This document shows positions 35,120-47,344 of a stretch of DNA of 64,000 bases, in pieces. Position 1 is the stretch's first letter; every line of letters begins with the position of its first letter. The position numbers and the translations under genes are program-made. The notes beneath the pieces were generated by a model. That model did no database searches. It had not been told where the DNA came from and worked only from the letters and a program-made list of their open reading frames with translations. Origin of the DNA: Panicum virgatum (lineage: Eukaryota > Streptophyta > Magnoliopsida > Poales > Poaceae); contig NC_053150.1 of assembly GCF_016808335.1 (NCBI RefSeq), positions 49,532,119-49,596,118 on the forward strand, given 5' to 3'.

Positions 35120-37517
35120 TATGGATGCAAGCGGGGCGGGTGGCGGCTGCCCGCCCCACGTCCGCATGCGCCGCAAACTCTCACGCGGGCAGCTGCGGCG
35201 GCCCGCATAGCGCCACAAGTTTTTGCGGGCTTTGCGGCAGCCCGCGTAGGCCGCGTCACCTCGAGAACACTGTCCGCACTAGCAAAGCTAGCAGAGCTGA
35301 CCGTCCGCACTAGCAAGCTAGCAGAGCTGACGTTTCCAGATTTTGCAACTAATGTGTAACAAGTCTATAACAACTATATGTTCCAGATTTTGCAACACCA
35401 TAAATCGAAATCCAAATATGTGTTACAACTATACTTCAGCATCCGATGATGACATCGGCAAGTGCTCGGAAAGACTAAAATGGATTACATTACAGAACCA
35501 CACTAATCTATTAGCACTGTACTTGGAATCACTTTTTCTCCTCATTTTTTCTTCTACGTGGCTTAGCAATCCTGCTGCTGCAGCTTCTTCGATTGCAGTC
35601 TAACATCTACCTGCATTCTCAAAAAAGAACACATCATTAGTGAATTGAAGGAAAAGGTGGTTGTACTTAATAATGGGATCAAATAGTTAGAAATTAATGC
35701 AAGTAAAAGATCTAGGGCACCAAAATATGCAGTTAAAGATTTGCCTAGTTTTGTATTGTGCAAATCTGATGACACTAAAGTATGAAATACCATTTTGAAA
35801 TACCATCTTCAACTAGGCTGCTCTTTCAAGGCTCCTGTTCTTGTGATCTGAAGAAATGCGGTCCAAAGGACTCCCTACTACTGCAAATCAATGATCAGCA
35901 AACTGGAAGCGAAAATGAGCCCAGTTGGAATACAAGTTTAGGCAACTCCTTGTTCACTAAAGAAAAAGTAAACTGCATGCAAGTTAACTGCTATCAAAAC
36001 TATCCACTACATCCAATTTATTTGAAGGCATAGGCAGTTACTAGCCATTCACTGCATGATGTAAAAAGGTTTTCCATACCCAACTGGTAGTTGATACATG
36101 CTCAAACCTTCAGTAGCTCTAATTAACTAGCATAAAATCTTTTACTGCAATGAGAAACTTGCGCCGTGTTTAGTTGCAAAAATTTTAGGGTGTAAAACAC
36201 TGTAGTACTTTCGTTTGTATTTGGTAATTATTGTTCTGTTATAGATTAATTAGGCTCATTAGATTCGTCTCGTGATTTACAAGCAAACTATGCAATTAGT
36301 TTTTTATTTCGTGTAGATTTAATACTTCATGCATGCGTTAAAAAATTCGATGTGACGGAGAATCTTGTAAAGTTTTGGAATTTTGGATGCAACTAAACAG
36401 GGCCTTGGTCACAAAGATGTAGTCAAGATGGTTAATTAACAAAGTTTTCAGTACGGATGGTGCATTGCTTGGATTTATTTCTCAGGGTGCACACCTTTTA
36501 AGTGGAAAGATTACAGTTTGTAGTCTGCTGAAAAGCAATTAAGACAGAAAGATCACCTCAGTTCAAGAATGCAAGCCTTATTTCCCAAAAGCTCTGTGTA
36601 AGAGAATTATTGTTGGGCGAGCTAGTTATCTCCGGCCAGTGATCAAGCACATTTGTTTAGGAACATGCATGGACAAGTCAGTATAGTTAGGAATATGAGA
36701 TTAAGAAGATCTAGGAAGTTGCTGTGCCTGATGTCCAGCTGTGGGAATGGTGGCAGCAGGGGAGGAGCCCTGATGTGCAGGTCGGAGCACCTTTGCCCTC
36801 TTGCCAAATTCAGAGCTGACCTTTCGTTTTTTCCCTGTTGTCTAGATTCCTCCCTGTTCTTGACGATGGGGTTCAGGGACCTGGGAAGGGATGGGTGCTG
36901 CAACGAAGGTAGGAGTAGTAGGGCCAGGGGAAGCAGCAAGGAGGCCTGGAACCATTCTTTTCGATGGCACACGAGCGGACGGAGACACCATGGATACGCC
37001 TCCTACACAGATACCAATAGATCTTGCGCGCGCAGAGCCGCTGAGGAAGAAGAAAATGGAACATAACAAATCAAGAATCGTCATGCTCCCTGAGAGTGCC
37101 CGCACTATCTCCCGAAGAAAAAATGACCGAGGCGAGGGAGTAAGTATTCCTTACCAACAAATCGAGACGGATCCGGTGCTCGAGTCGCCGCTGGAGTGGA
37201 CGCTCCGGTGGGTTGGTGGGGGGTGGTGCCGGCGTCGGCGGAGACGGAGCGGAGACGAAGACGAAGTGGTGCCGGCGGCTTCGGAGGAGGAGCGGAGTGG
37301 CGCCGGCGGCTTCGGAGCCGCCGGCCGGCGGAGTGGATCGAGGGGAGATGCCGGATGCGAGCCTTTGGTTTTGCGAGCTACGCGGCGCCGCTGGGCATCG
37401 CGGCCAGGCCGCGAAGCGCCGCTTCAGCTCTGCGGGCCCATTAGCGGCGTTACGCGGGTATGCGGCGCGGGTCAGCCCAGCGGGCTTGCGGCAGAACCCG
37501 CCCCGCTTGCATCCCTA
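35120..37517. mobile_element. hAT-type element, 2.4 kb, with perfect 8-bp duplication
   Basis: The 8-mer ccgccaac flanks both ends (35112-35119, 37518-37525). Ends tatggatgcaagcggggcgg and, on the other strand, tagggatgcaagcggggcgg match at 19 of 20 bases. I see no hAT transposase. Minus-strand frames inside carry KKRKVSSEFGKRAKVLRP (about 36830) and a closing SKKLQQQDC (about 35590), resembling DNA-binding accessory ORFs of other plant transposons. A family A MITE is nested at 36162. Confidence 0.8.
36162..36405. repeat. MITE family A, copy 3 (nested in the hAT element)
   Basis: The ends cgccgtgtttagttgcaaa and ttggatgcaactaaacaggg form an inverted pair. The interior has attagattcgtctcgtgatt and tgcaattagttttttatttc, shared with the other three copies. 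Confidence 0.8.
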
Positions 37518-37525
37518 CCGCCAAC

Positions 37526-38451
37526 CAAACATCCCCTAGAACAGAAGTGTTGGTCCAGTCCCACCCAACCAAAGGCCGCCAAAAAGAGAAAAATCCCTAT
37601 TTGGTCCTAAAATAAATGACACTTGCTTATTTGGTTCTAAAAACCAATCTTCCTTATTTGGCCCTCTTTTTAATTTTTTATGCCTTATTTAGCCCTTACA
37701 TCCAGCTGAACACACGGACTATTTTACCTTAAAGCATAAATTATTTGGCCCCTTCTGTCCAACTTAAAGCACAAATTATTCCAATGATAATTCTTTAAAC
37801 TTATTGTTGAAGTTACAACATAAAATTTTCACCTTGATTTTTGAGGGCCAAAAAAAAGGAAGGGTCAATTGTTTTAGGGCCGAATAGGGAATTCTCTCCA
37901 CCAAAAACAAAATCCAAACCATGGAGCAAGTTTACAGGGTGATCGTACAGATTAATCGGTGTGGATGACTTCACCACACACACCCCCTCCCTCCTGTAAT
38001 TTCGACCTAATAAGACCCATTAGAAATGATTAGAATTTTTTATAATTTTTAGATTAGGTATCCAAATGAAATTTTGATTGCACCTTTAGTTATATATATT
38101 GCTTGTGGTAAGATCTTTGAAATAAGTCCACATTTGATCGTGTTAGGATGAATTTTTTTAGAATGTTTCAAATAATAGAATAATCTTTTCTGAACTTGGA
38201 ACATTTGTTCCAGCTCCATAATAAAAATGTTTTGCACAAAATGTTATCCAAATATATCCAAATGTGGTTTGTTTAAAAGGTCTCTTCGTGAGGATCACAA
38301 TGGTGCAATCAAAATTTTATTTGGATGTTTGGTTTTTAAACTACGAGTTTTTTCTTCATATTAATGTTTGGTACATTTTTTCAACCAGTGGGTCCAGTTG
38401 TGCAGTAGCGGGTAGATTTCTAATCCAGGGGTGGAGTAGACCACATGGTTT
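37526..38451. other. AT-rich spacer, no gene
   Basis: Short repeated ttatttggtcc/ttatttggccc phrases occur at 37600-37760. No protein-like frame or defined element was found. Confidence 0.4.
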
Positions 38452-38586
38452 CGACCCTAACCCCATAAGGAAGTTGTTCCCATCATGATGACTTCTCAAC
38501 CCTAACCCCATAAGGAAGTTGTTCCCATCATGATGACTTCTCAACCCTAACCCCATAAGGAAATTGTTCCCATCATGATGACTCCT
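38452..38586. repeat. 45-bp tandem repeat, three copies
   Basis: The unit contains ccctaaccccataaggaag followed by ttgttcccatcatgatgac and recurs at a 45-bp spacing (landmark at 38455, 38500 and 38545). The period is a multiple of three and stays open on the minus strand as a 15-residue repeat, but the context does not support a gene. Confidence 0.85.
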
Positions 38587-38795
38587 CCATCTCCACCTCC
38601 ACCTCTACTTCCACAACAACAGCAGGCACAAGCAGATCCGCCTCCACAACAGCATCAGGAGCAGAAGAAAGTCCACTGTCACATCCAACAAGCTCAATGT
38701 TGACCGCTGCAGCAGCATATCCACCTCTGGTAGTGTCTAAGAAAGTTGCTCGGTTTGAAAAAGGTCAACCACAGCCCATTGGAGGTGGTAGGATG

Positions 38796-39971
38796 TAGGG
38801 ATGAAAGCGGAAACAGGAAAATTCCGTACCGACCGACACCGTATACCGAATATACCGATCGTATTATGTTTTTGCAGGAAAACAGGAACAGAAAACAGGA
38901 AAAAAATAGGAACAGGAACAGGATCGAAATCAGGGAGAGGGTATTCCCGATCGTATTTGCGGATCCCGTATATACACAGAAAAATTCCCGCGGTATTTCC
39001 CGAATATACACAGACCAAACTTAAGCCGTGTTTAGATGTTTTGCAAAAAAAATTTGCGATGGAATCTTGCTAATTTGAAGTACTAAATGAAGTCTATTTA
39101 CAAAACTTTTTGCACAGATGGGTTGTAAATCGCGAGACGAATCTAATGATGCTAATTAATCCATAATCAATTAATAATTAGCGGATGATTATTGTAGCAT
39201 CACTGTTGCAAATCATGAATTAAGTAGGCTCATTAGATTCGTCTTGCGATTTACAGCCCATCTGTGTAAAAAGTTTTATAAATAAATTTTATTTAGTACT
39301 CTATACATATGTCGAAACATTCGATGTGACATTTTTTTTACGTTTACGGGGTTTATGGGGGTTTATGGGGTGGGAACTAAACAAGACCTTAGTATTCAAC
39401 CCACGGCCCATTACCCGCTCGGCCACCCTCCCACCCCGCGTGTCCAGCGGCCCATGGCCCACCTCCGCTCTGTCAGACGTCGAACCGAGCACGATGTTGC
39501 CTGCTGCCTGCTGCCTGCTGCCTGCTGCACTGCTGCACTGCTGCGGGCCTACGGTGCTGGCGTGCTGCTGCCTTCTGCAGCGTGCCGTACTGCCGTGTGC
39601 TGTGCCGCCCAAGCGGTGCTAGCTGCTGACTGCTTCTCCTTGTACATCCATGGTCCAAGCTAGTACGCTGTACGCTGTACGACCAAGCGGCTTGCTCCGG
39701 TGCCGCTACTGCTAGCGCTACTCCAATCAAAGGAATGCTGGTGCAGGCGTGCAGCCATGGAAGCTGGGCCAAGGACTGCCTATGTTCCCGTTATAAATTA
39801 CCAATTTCCGATCATAATCGATATATTTCCGATCAAAATATTTCGTTTCTGATATTTTGTAATACCGGTTTCGTTTTCCTGCTCGGCTTTCCTGTTTCCA
39901 ATCCCGTTTCCGGCCAAAAAATACAGAAAAAGAGAATGGTTTAGAGATTTTCCTGACTGTTTTCATCCCTA
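38796..39971. mobile_element. hAT-type element with perfect 8-bp duplication
   Basis: The duplication gtaggatg lies at 38788-38795 and 39972-39979. Ends tagggatgaaagcggaaaca and, reversed, tagggatgaaaacagtcagg are inverted. Both subterminal regions are packed with ccgtacc/cgatcatatcgg-like motifs. The 1176-bp element holds a nested family A MITE and a 250-bp GC-rich segment (39400-39660) with a ctgctgc run, but no transposase. Confidence 0.9.
39026..39391. repeat. MITE family A, copy 4 (nested in the hAT element)
   Basis: It starts ccgtgtttagatgttttgc and ends gggaactaaacaagacctt. The interior has two inverted copies of the landmark region (cgcgagacgaatctaatgat and attagattcgtcttgcgatt). It is longer than the other copies, because it is nearly a full palindrome. 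Confidence 0.75.
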
Positions 39972-40123
39972 GTAGGATGGATGGTATCCCGTGGGAAGAA
40001 GGTGCAATCAGTGGCTCTTACAAAAGAGCACAGGCAAAGGCAAGCAAGACACTGAGCAAAGAACCATCTTCTGATCTTGACCCGCATGAGGCGTGACATG
40101 TTCCTGACCAATATGAACATGGG

Positions 40124-41571
40124 TGTAACGAACAGGGCACCATTTATGCCATTTCGAGTGATTTTGATGATCGTATGACAACACAATCAATGGGACTAAT
40201 GATTTTGTTAAGTGAACATTTCTAGACCCCAGGGATGAAGTAAAAAGGTCATGCAAAGCAAAACACGAAGAAAGAACTCAAAAAACGCTGAATTGGACGA
40301 GTTCTACTGAAATCAGTAGCACCGGAAGAACCGATGCCTACGCATCGGTGCATCCGATGGTTGTCGGAAGATCCGACGGCCTAGCTTTGGTGCAAGACTG
40401 AGCGCCTCTGGAGATCAAGTGAAGAAAGAATGAAGCACCGGTTGAACCGACGGCATCAAGAGAAGCGTCGGTGCATTCAACATACCATGTTCCAGAGACG
40501 TTGTCAAGCGTGCAGCAGTCAAACCTTCAGCACCGGATGAACCGGTGGTGCGTCGAAGCAAGGCGTCGATGCAATGACGTCAGCAAGAGCAACGGCTATC
40601 TGCGGATCAAGTGTCACCGGAAGAACTGACGCCTAAGCATCGGATCAACCGATGGTCCCTGAAGGTGTTGCGGCTGTGTCAGAGAAGCCAACGGCTAGTT
40701 CAGATTGCAGAGTGACCGGAAGAACCGATGTACTATGCACCGGATGTTCCGATGCCTACGCAGAAAGCTGCTAACGGCTAGTTTGACTTGGAGGCCTATA
40801 TATATGAGCTCCCCCGGCCATTTGGAGTTTACTGGAGTCCCAAGATATCTCATACACACCCAAGAACACCTCCAAGCCATACAAGAGCTCATTGATCATA
40901 TCCTTAGGTTTTATCACTAGCTTTGTAAAGTGTGAGTGCTAAATTAGCTCTTGAGTGAGTGAACAAGCAAGGTTGAGATCCTTGTGCCTGGTTCTAGAGT
41001 GAACCACACTATTATTACGGTGCGCCAGCCCCTTGGAGCAATTGGTGGCTCGCCGGCAAGTCAACGACCCTCCGGCTTGGTGTGAAGCGGCGTCGACGAC
41101 ATTGTGCGGGGGACGGAGACCCCTCCTTCGTGGGCAATCTCCCTTAGTGAAGATCGGGATCAAGGTGACCGTGATTGTGTTCACGGAAGAGACTTGATTG
41201 CCGGGAAGCAATACTCTTCGTGAGTGCTTCAACAACGTGGACGTAGGGGTGCCTTTATGGCAAACCGAACCACGGGATATATCCTCGTGTCGAGAGTTTG
41301 CTTTCTCTCATCCCTCTCCTTTAGCTTCCGCATTTCATATTGCAACTTGTGTGCCTTTACTTTCTTAGTGTAGTATCTTGCTAGGATTGGCTATAGGTTG
41401 CAAAACTCTTTTGGGATGAGGGTTTCATACTAAGGTGAACCGTAGTTGCACATCTAGATAGTTTGTTTTAGTTTAAGTTTTGTGGAAACTAGTTGGAGCC
41501 ATAGGTTAAGGTTTTTAGAGTGCCTAATTCACTCCCTCTTCCTCTTAGCCTAGAGCACCCGATCTCTTTCG
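40124..41571 (+). mobile_element. Solo LTR (family B), perfect 5-bp duplication
   Basis: The 1448-bp LTR runs from tgtaacgaacagggcaccat to gagcacccgatctctttcg, flanked by atggg on both sides (40119-40123, 41572-41576). Its last base is G where CA would be expected, a single change. The first half is rich in short caccgg(a/t)..aaccgatg motifs. A TATA-like ctatatatatgagctcc is at about 40796. Confidence 0.85.
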
Positions 41572-41576
41572 ATGGG

Positions 41577-44164
41577 AATCCATTTCTCATTAAAAAAAAG
41601 AGTTAGCTAACCTGCCATGGAAATGAGGTGGTGGAACCAATGGTAGATGAAGGCCTCTGCCTGGGAAAGGTTTAAACATGGTCTACGCATATATCAGTCC
41701 TAAAGCCTGGATGAATGGGTTGTGCATGTGGTTGATTTCTAGGACACGTGGAACATGTATCGCCTCTGCAAAATGGATGCTCATCTTGTCGCCATTTTGT
41801 ACCTATAAGTCCCGCTTATTAAGTAATGTAATTCTCATCAATGATATACATATGTCATATTATGTCACGTGCAGTTGCAGAATGCAAATCGAGGTGGCAA
41901 AAGTTTATAAGCAGAAAGTAAGATATACACCAACCCAAGTATTGATTTGCCAGGCCACTCAGAGAAGGCCCATCAGCAACCCAAAAGCGTCAAGTAATAG
42001 GAAAGACTCAAGCATAGCTAGATGTGGATGCAAACAAGCAGTTGTCTAAAAACAATCAACAGACAACAACGTACACAAAAAGATGTGATGGTCCAGCTGT
42101 ACAATCACGAATGCATCTACGTCAGATACCACTATGAGTGAGTTTGCTCGATTCCTTGTTTGCAACATTTGAAAACACACTTCAGTTCCTATAATCATCA
42201 AAGACATCATGTACCAATGCAGGGGCCACTTTATTTGCTCTGTACTATTCGCGAGGGGTGGCAAAGTGGTAGTCCTCGACTCTGGTAACAAAGACAAGAA
42301 AACTTCACACGGAATGAAAGAAATTATATAAAGCTGTGAAATGGGCAAATATATTTCATTCATCTTGTATATATATAATCAACTTCCATGTTTAACACTG
42401 TATTTTTCATTAATAGAGCAGAGTGTACGCATCATTTGTGAAAGAGATGGCCAAAAAGTATAAAATATGAAAATGAAGTCACCTCGGAAGGATGAAGATG
42501 CAACTCGAATCTCGCATTGAAATAAACTTTTTGTGAAATATATTCTAATAATTCTTCCTATACTTTCTTTTTTTTTGGAGTCAATTGTTCCTATACTCTC
42601 TGAAGTGCCACAAATAACCAGCTAGAACTGCCCTATATATGTGTATACTACATATGCGAATTCATAAGGATCAACAGGAGATATATAGGCTCTAGGGTAC
42701 ATAATTAATTAATTAATTAATTGTTCAATGGTTTTTTTTAACATGCATGACTCTATAAAAATTCTCACAAATGCATATGCACCTTTTTGTGTTGTATATT
42801 AAAAAAAATCAAAAGCCATAGTGGCGTTCTTACTGAGAAACAAATCTACAATGTCATCCACAACCTGTGCCGCCTCATCCACCAACAAGTTTGTCATAGG
42901 ATTGAAAGGTATTTCAACGATGAAGATGCTTTGACAGATGATCCGGAGTGAGAATCGCTATTCAATTAGGCATTCAGAGGAAAACATTTGAAACATCAAT
43001 TTGTATTAATAAATATATAAATTCTATGTGTAGTTTGTATTTGTAAATGAATGCACAATAAACATAATTATATGTGTCTTTTATTATTTGTGTATATTTT
43101 ATTGGAAAATTATTTCCTATTTATTTTTATATTAATAATTACACCTTGCAAAAAATAATTTATTGTTTTGTAAATGTACATTATTGATAATTTGTGGGAT
43201 ATTTAAAATTTTGAACTAAAATTATAGCAAAAAATCATTTTCAGAGACGGCTAAATAAACACTGCCACCTATGAAAATGATTTTCAACGGTGAGAGGGGG
43301 GGGGGGGGCGCATTGGTACAGATGGGCAACATGGCATCTGCCATTGTAAACAGAATTTCGCCTGCCTCTGTTTGCATGATATAGAGGTGTGTGCTGTTCT
43401 GCCGCCTTTGTAAACACTATTTTTAGAGACGGGCACAACGTCACCCGCCTCTGTAGATGCCTTTTACAAAAGCGGATACCTGATCACGCATGAAACACTT
43501 GATTTACAAGATGACTAGATGAGATCCTCTGACGTCAATTTCATCCTGACGCGTGAATCCAGTGGCGGATCCAAGATAATTGTTAGGAGTGACTTCTATC
43601 TCTAAACAACTTTTGCTTCTCCTCACAATATTCATGTCAAAAAATTATAGAAGGGGATCCATGAATCCAGTGGCGATAGGAAAGGCTGGAGCCCCTCCAG
43701 ACCTACTGTTGGATCCGGCCATAAGCTTTTCCTTGATTTACAGGTGGCCCATATGCCCACCTCTGTGGAACGATTTTGACCACAAGAGAAAAATTGTTTC
43801 TGCAGCAGTGATAGCAGGTGATCCGTGTGCGCAGGCCTCTGGGAGATTTGGTTAGGTAAACTTCGTGATCATATCGCTAGGTCATGGCCAGGGCGGGACC
43901 GTCAGGGTAATCTTGGTGCGAAAAATTGTTTATGCTTTTGCTCGTGGTATACGTACGAGCTGCTGCAAAACGTCCAGCACTTATAAGTAATGCTGACAAA
44001 AATACAGGAAGAGCAGGTACAGCATATCTCAAAGGAATGGCACAAGTTTTAGCAGGTTTCAGTGCTACTCATTCATGAGAGAACCGCTTTAACATTGACT
44101 AATGAATTAACATCCATCAGATTACAGTGATATCATTGCCAAGCAGAGGCAGGGTAACACATGG
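41577..44164. other. 2.6 kb of repeat-rich spacer, no gene
   Basis: Seen here: a G12 run at about 43296-43308; inverted gagacggctaaa/agagacgggcac phrases at 43243-43470 with ctgcctctgt repeats, resembling subterminal repeats of CACTA elements; and two partial ccagtggcg ends at 43559 and 43668. None could be closed into a complete element. Confidence 0.35.
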
Positions 44165-45581
44165 TGAAAGTGATCGGATCGTGTGCTCTAGCCTAAAAGA
44201 AGAAGGGGGTGAATTAGGCAACTTAAAACCTTAACCTATGGCTCTAACTAAATTGCACAATATTAAACTAAAACATGCTATCTATATGTGCAACTATAGT
44301 TTATCTAGTGTGAAACCCCTATCCAAAAAAAATTTAGCAACCTATAGCTTTTTCTATCAAGAAACTACTCTACGAAAGTAAAGGCACACAAGAATTGCTA
44401 GTATGAAATAAGGAAACGTAAAGAACGAGATAGAAGGAAGCAAACTCTCGACGCGGGTGTTTATCCCGTGGTTCGGTTAGCCACAAAGACACACCTACAT
44501 CCACGTTGTTGAAGCACTCACTAAGAGTATCGCTTTCCGGCAATCAAGTCTCTTTCGTGGACTCAACCACGGTCACATTGATCCCGTTTTCTACTAAGTA
44601 GCTTCTTCACAAAGGATGGGGTCTCCACGTCCCCGGCACAAGATCGTCCACGCCGCTCCACACCAAGTCGGAGGGTCGTTGACGTTGCCGGCGAGCCTCA
44701 AAGCTCCAAGGGGCCGGCAAACCAAGATATCTTGTTGGTTCACTAAAGAGCCACAGCACAAAGGCTCAAAGCCTTACTCTCTCACTCTCTAAAGAGCTAA
44801 TCTAGTACTAACACTCTCAAATGTGTGCTAAGGACTAAAGATATGATCACTAAGCTCTTGGATGACTTGGAGATGTTTTTGGGTGTGGGTGTGATGTTCC
44901 TGAACTCCAGCAACTCCAAAATGGCCAAGGGATGGCATATATATAGCCCACCAAGTCTATAGAGCCGTTTGTAGCCGTTGGGGCTTTTCTGCGCAGTGCG
45001 CCGGTTAGACCGGTGAGGGGGCACTGGTGCAACCGGTCACTCACGGCTTTTGCACTAGCCGTTGGCCTCTGACAACTGACGTGGCTGTCACCAGTTAGAT
45101 CGGTGCCTTGTCTTCGGTTCAACCGGTGCTGAAGAGATTAGCCTTCTCTCCCTTGCAGATGACGTGGCATTGCACCGGTGCTTACTCCGGTGGCTCACCG
45201 GTGTAACCGGTGCTGAACAATCTTCACTTGCACGCCAAACATGCTCTCTGAGTGATGGCATGGTGATTGCACTTGGACTTCTCCACTTGGCTGGGTATTG
45301 CTCGGCTCTTTGCACCGGTGATAGGACACCGGTGTATTCTAAGCCAACTGGTTAGACCGGTGCTTAGTCACCGGTTCATCCGGTGCAACTGGTTTCTGTT
45401 GAACTCGTCTAATTCATTGTTTCTTTGAATTTTTTCTTCGTGTTTTGTTTTGTTTGGCCTTTTGCTTCATCTCTGGGATCTAGAATTGTTTACTTGACAA
45501 ACTCATTAGTCACATTGATTGCGTTGTTACTCAATCACCAAAATCACGAAATAATGACTTAAATGGGCCATGTTCCTTACA
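44165..45581 (-). mobile_element. Solo LTR (family B), minus strand
   Basis: Read on the minus strand it starts tgtaaggaacatggcccatt and ends cacacgatccgatcactttca. It matches the LTR at 40124-41571 in order of blocks: acaacgcaatcaatgtgact, gatcccagagatgaagcaaa, the caccggt motifs, and a closing block near the end. Flanks catgg (44160-44164) and catag (45582-45586) agree at four of five bases. Confidence 0.8.
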
Positions 45582-45823
45582 CATAGGATATCATTAGATT
45601 CAGTAGAGATGGAACTAAGCATACAACTGCAGACTCGCAGAAACAAAAGAAACGACTGAGAATGCGATGCTGCTGAATAAGGAATTCATCGTTGGATACA
45701 TAGACGGTGAATACGGGGGCTACACAGGGCATGCATGGTGATATATGAATAATCCTACTGTTGCTACGACTAGATAACTTTATAAGGGGAAAAAAAAGGC
45801 TCCTGACCTGGTTTGGTTTGGGC

Positions 45824-46218
45824 TTAAGGTTCGTCGTCGGTGACCTCGACCTCGACGTGGCCGCATCCCTTGGTGGCGAGCTGTTGGCGGTAATCCTCCT
45901 GGAGCTTGCGTAGGATCTCGTTGTTGGACCTGACAACCTCGTCGACCCAGGCAGATTGGCGCCGGTCTCTTCGGACATCTCCATGGGCTGCAACACAGGC
46001 CTGCTGCGAACAGTGGGCTTGGCGGCCAGGACGATGTCCACATGCTCCTTGGAGACCGCCGCCATCACCGTCTGCGTCTTCTTCTTCTGCGCCGCCGCTG
46101 CTGGTGGCGCCTCGTAACCCGCCGCCTCCTTCACCGTCTTGATCTCCTTCGCGGATCCCTCTCCAGCCTCCGCCGCGCCGTGCCCCCTCGAGATGTCGAG
46201 GCTGGCCGTCATCTCCAT
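45824..46218 (-). pseudogene. Small conserved gene with one frameshift, function unknown
   Basis: From the ATG at 46218 the frame reads MEMTASLDISRGHG, a Lys/Ala-rich linker, then MAAVSKEHVDIVLAAKPTV and LQPMEMSEE. A one-base frame change at about 45962-45970 is needed to continue into a clearly protein-like helical end: SAWVDEVVRSNNEILRKLQE, DYRQQLATKGCGHVEV and EVTDDEP with a stop at 45824-45826. Without the shift, translation runs into Ser/Arg-rich noise. The predicted product is about 130 residues with no membrane span. I do not recognise the family. It may be a pseudogene, or the window may contain a base error. A solo LTR lies about 240 bp downstream. Confidence 0.55.
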
Positions 46219-46459
46219 CTCCGGGCTAGGGATTGGTGGCCGATCGATCTCTGGGTTGGTTGGGCTGGGCCTGGTAGCCCGCCGCCCACCCTCTACTTAT
46301 TCCCTCGCCCCGCTCGGATTGGACTTGGACACGGACTCTGTCAAGCTGGTCCCACCCACTTCTAGCCGTCTCGGTCTCGGGCTCGAGGTCCAGAAATTCT
46401 ACCCGAATTCAATAACAATTATTCGACGCACTTTGCGCGCCCTATTATAATTCTAATAT

Positions 46460-47344
46460 TATATTTTAAAAGTATGATAATACAACCCATAAGGTTCTAT
46501 ATAGAGATTACATATTTATATATCATACCGATAATTTATAGCTAGCAAACAATTTAGCTACAGTGATCCAAATAAGCAGAATAGTGAATTCACTAAATCT
46601 GTAGCCGTCCGTTGCTGCGGGTAAAATAAATTTATAATCTAGATTTGACAAGTACTAAGCATTAGCAATGTGTTGGCATTTAATTATAATTTAGACATAT
46701 GCTATCGATGTATAAATATCTAAGATTTAGAGAAATCAAAATTACGCAGTCAAATTTGTTTAAAAAAATATTTATAGTTCAGTTTTTAACCTTTTTATTT
46801 TGATAATTAGCATTTTAATGTTATGATTATCCTTTTTTCCTTTTAAAATATACAAAATCATTCTATTATAAGGAATATTTGTCTGTTTCTCTGTTTATCA
46901 CCTAAGTGTGATCAATTTTCTGTAGTTCTCACTTCTGCTTTTATTATGCTCCTTCATCTTCAACTATAGCGAAGTTTACTTTATACCTCTGATATCATGA
47001 TTTATACTACATGCAAATTTGATTGGCATTGCAGTGCTCATGGCCTCATAAGTGCAGCATCCAGTACTTTCTCTATATTCATGTTCCATTAGGGAAACCA
47101 AATCACGAACCAGAAACCATCAGTAGCTCTTTATTATTGGGAGGCATGATGCTTTTTGTAACGACCCGACCCGGGATAACGGCTAAGGTCTACTCTGCAT
47201 GTTGAGTAAATCACACTTGCTAAATAACTCTCTTGCGCTTTTGTCCTCGCTTCGCGCAAAAGGTTGCAACCGGAGTTATTCAACTACCCTGGGCCTGGTA
47301 TTTAAGCTGGTCTGGGTTCTACAGTATTTTTCGGCGCTACAGTA
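46460..47344. other. AT-rich spacer and LTR scrap
   Basis: No gene in 46460-47155. From about 47157 a GC-richer piece (tgtaacgacccgacccggga to gcgctacagtag) looks like an unrelated LTR end joined to the truncated retrotransposon that follows. Confidence 0.4.

Larger units (their letters stand above)
38587..40096 (+). pseudogene. Unrecognised ORF disrupted by a hAT insertion
   Basis: Before the hAT, a plus-strand frame reads SSMLTAAAAYPPLVVSKK then VARFEKGQPQPIGGGRM. After the element and one copy of the 8-bp duplication, the same frame continues DGIPWEEGAISGSYKRAQ, then KASKTLSKEPSSDLDPHEA and a stop at 40094-40096. Frame continuity across the insertion shows it was once a coding segment. 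A Ser/Thr-rich stretch precedes it and no start codon can be defined. I do not recognise the family; a transposon-borne origin is possible. Confidence 0.55.

Noticed and set aside
37196..37610. Arg/Gly-rich plus-strand frames
   Set aside because: They are read-through of the hAT right end and its flank with no conserved domain.
38452..38586. Telomere-like ccctaacccc motifs
   Set aside because: Each 45-bp unit holds only one such motif; there is no ccctaaa array.
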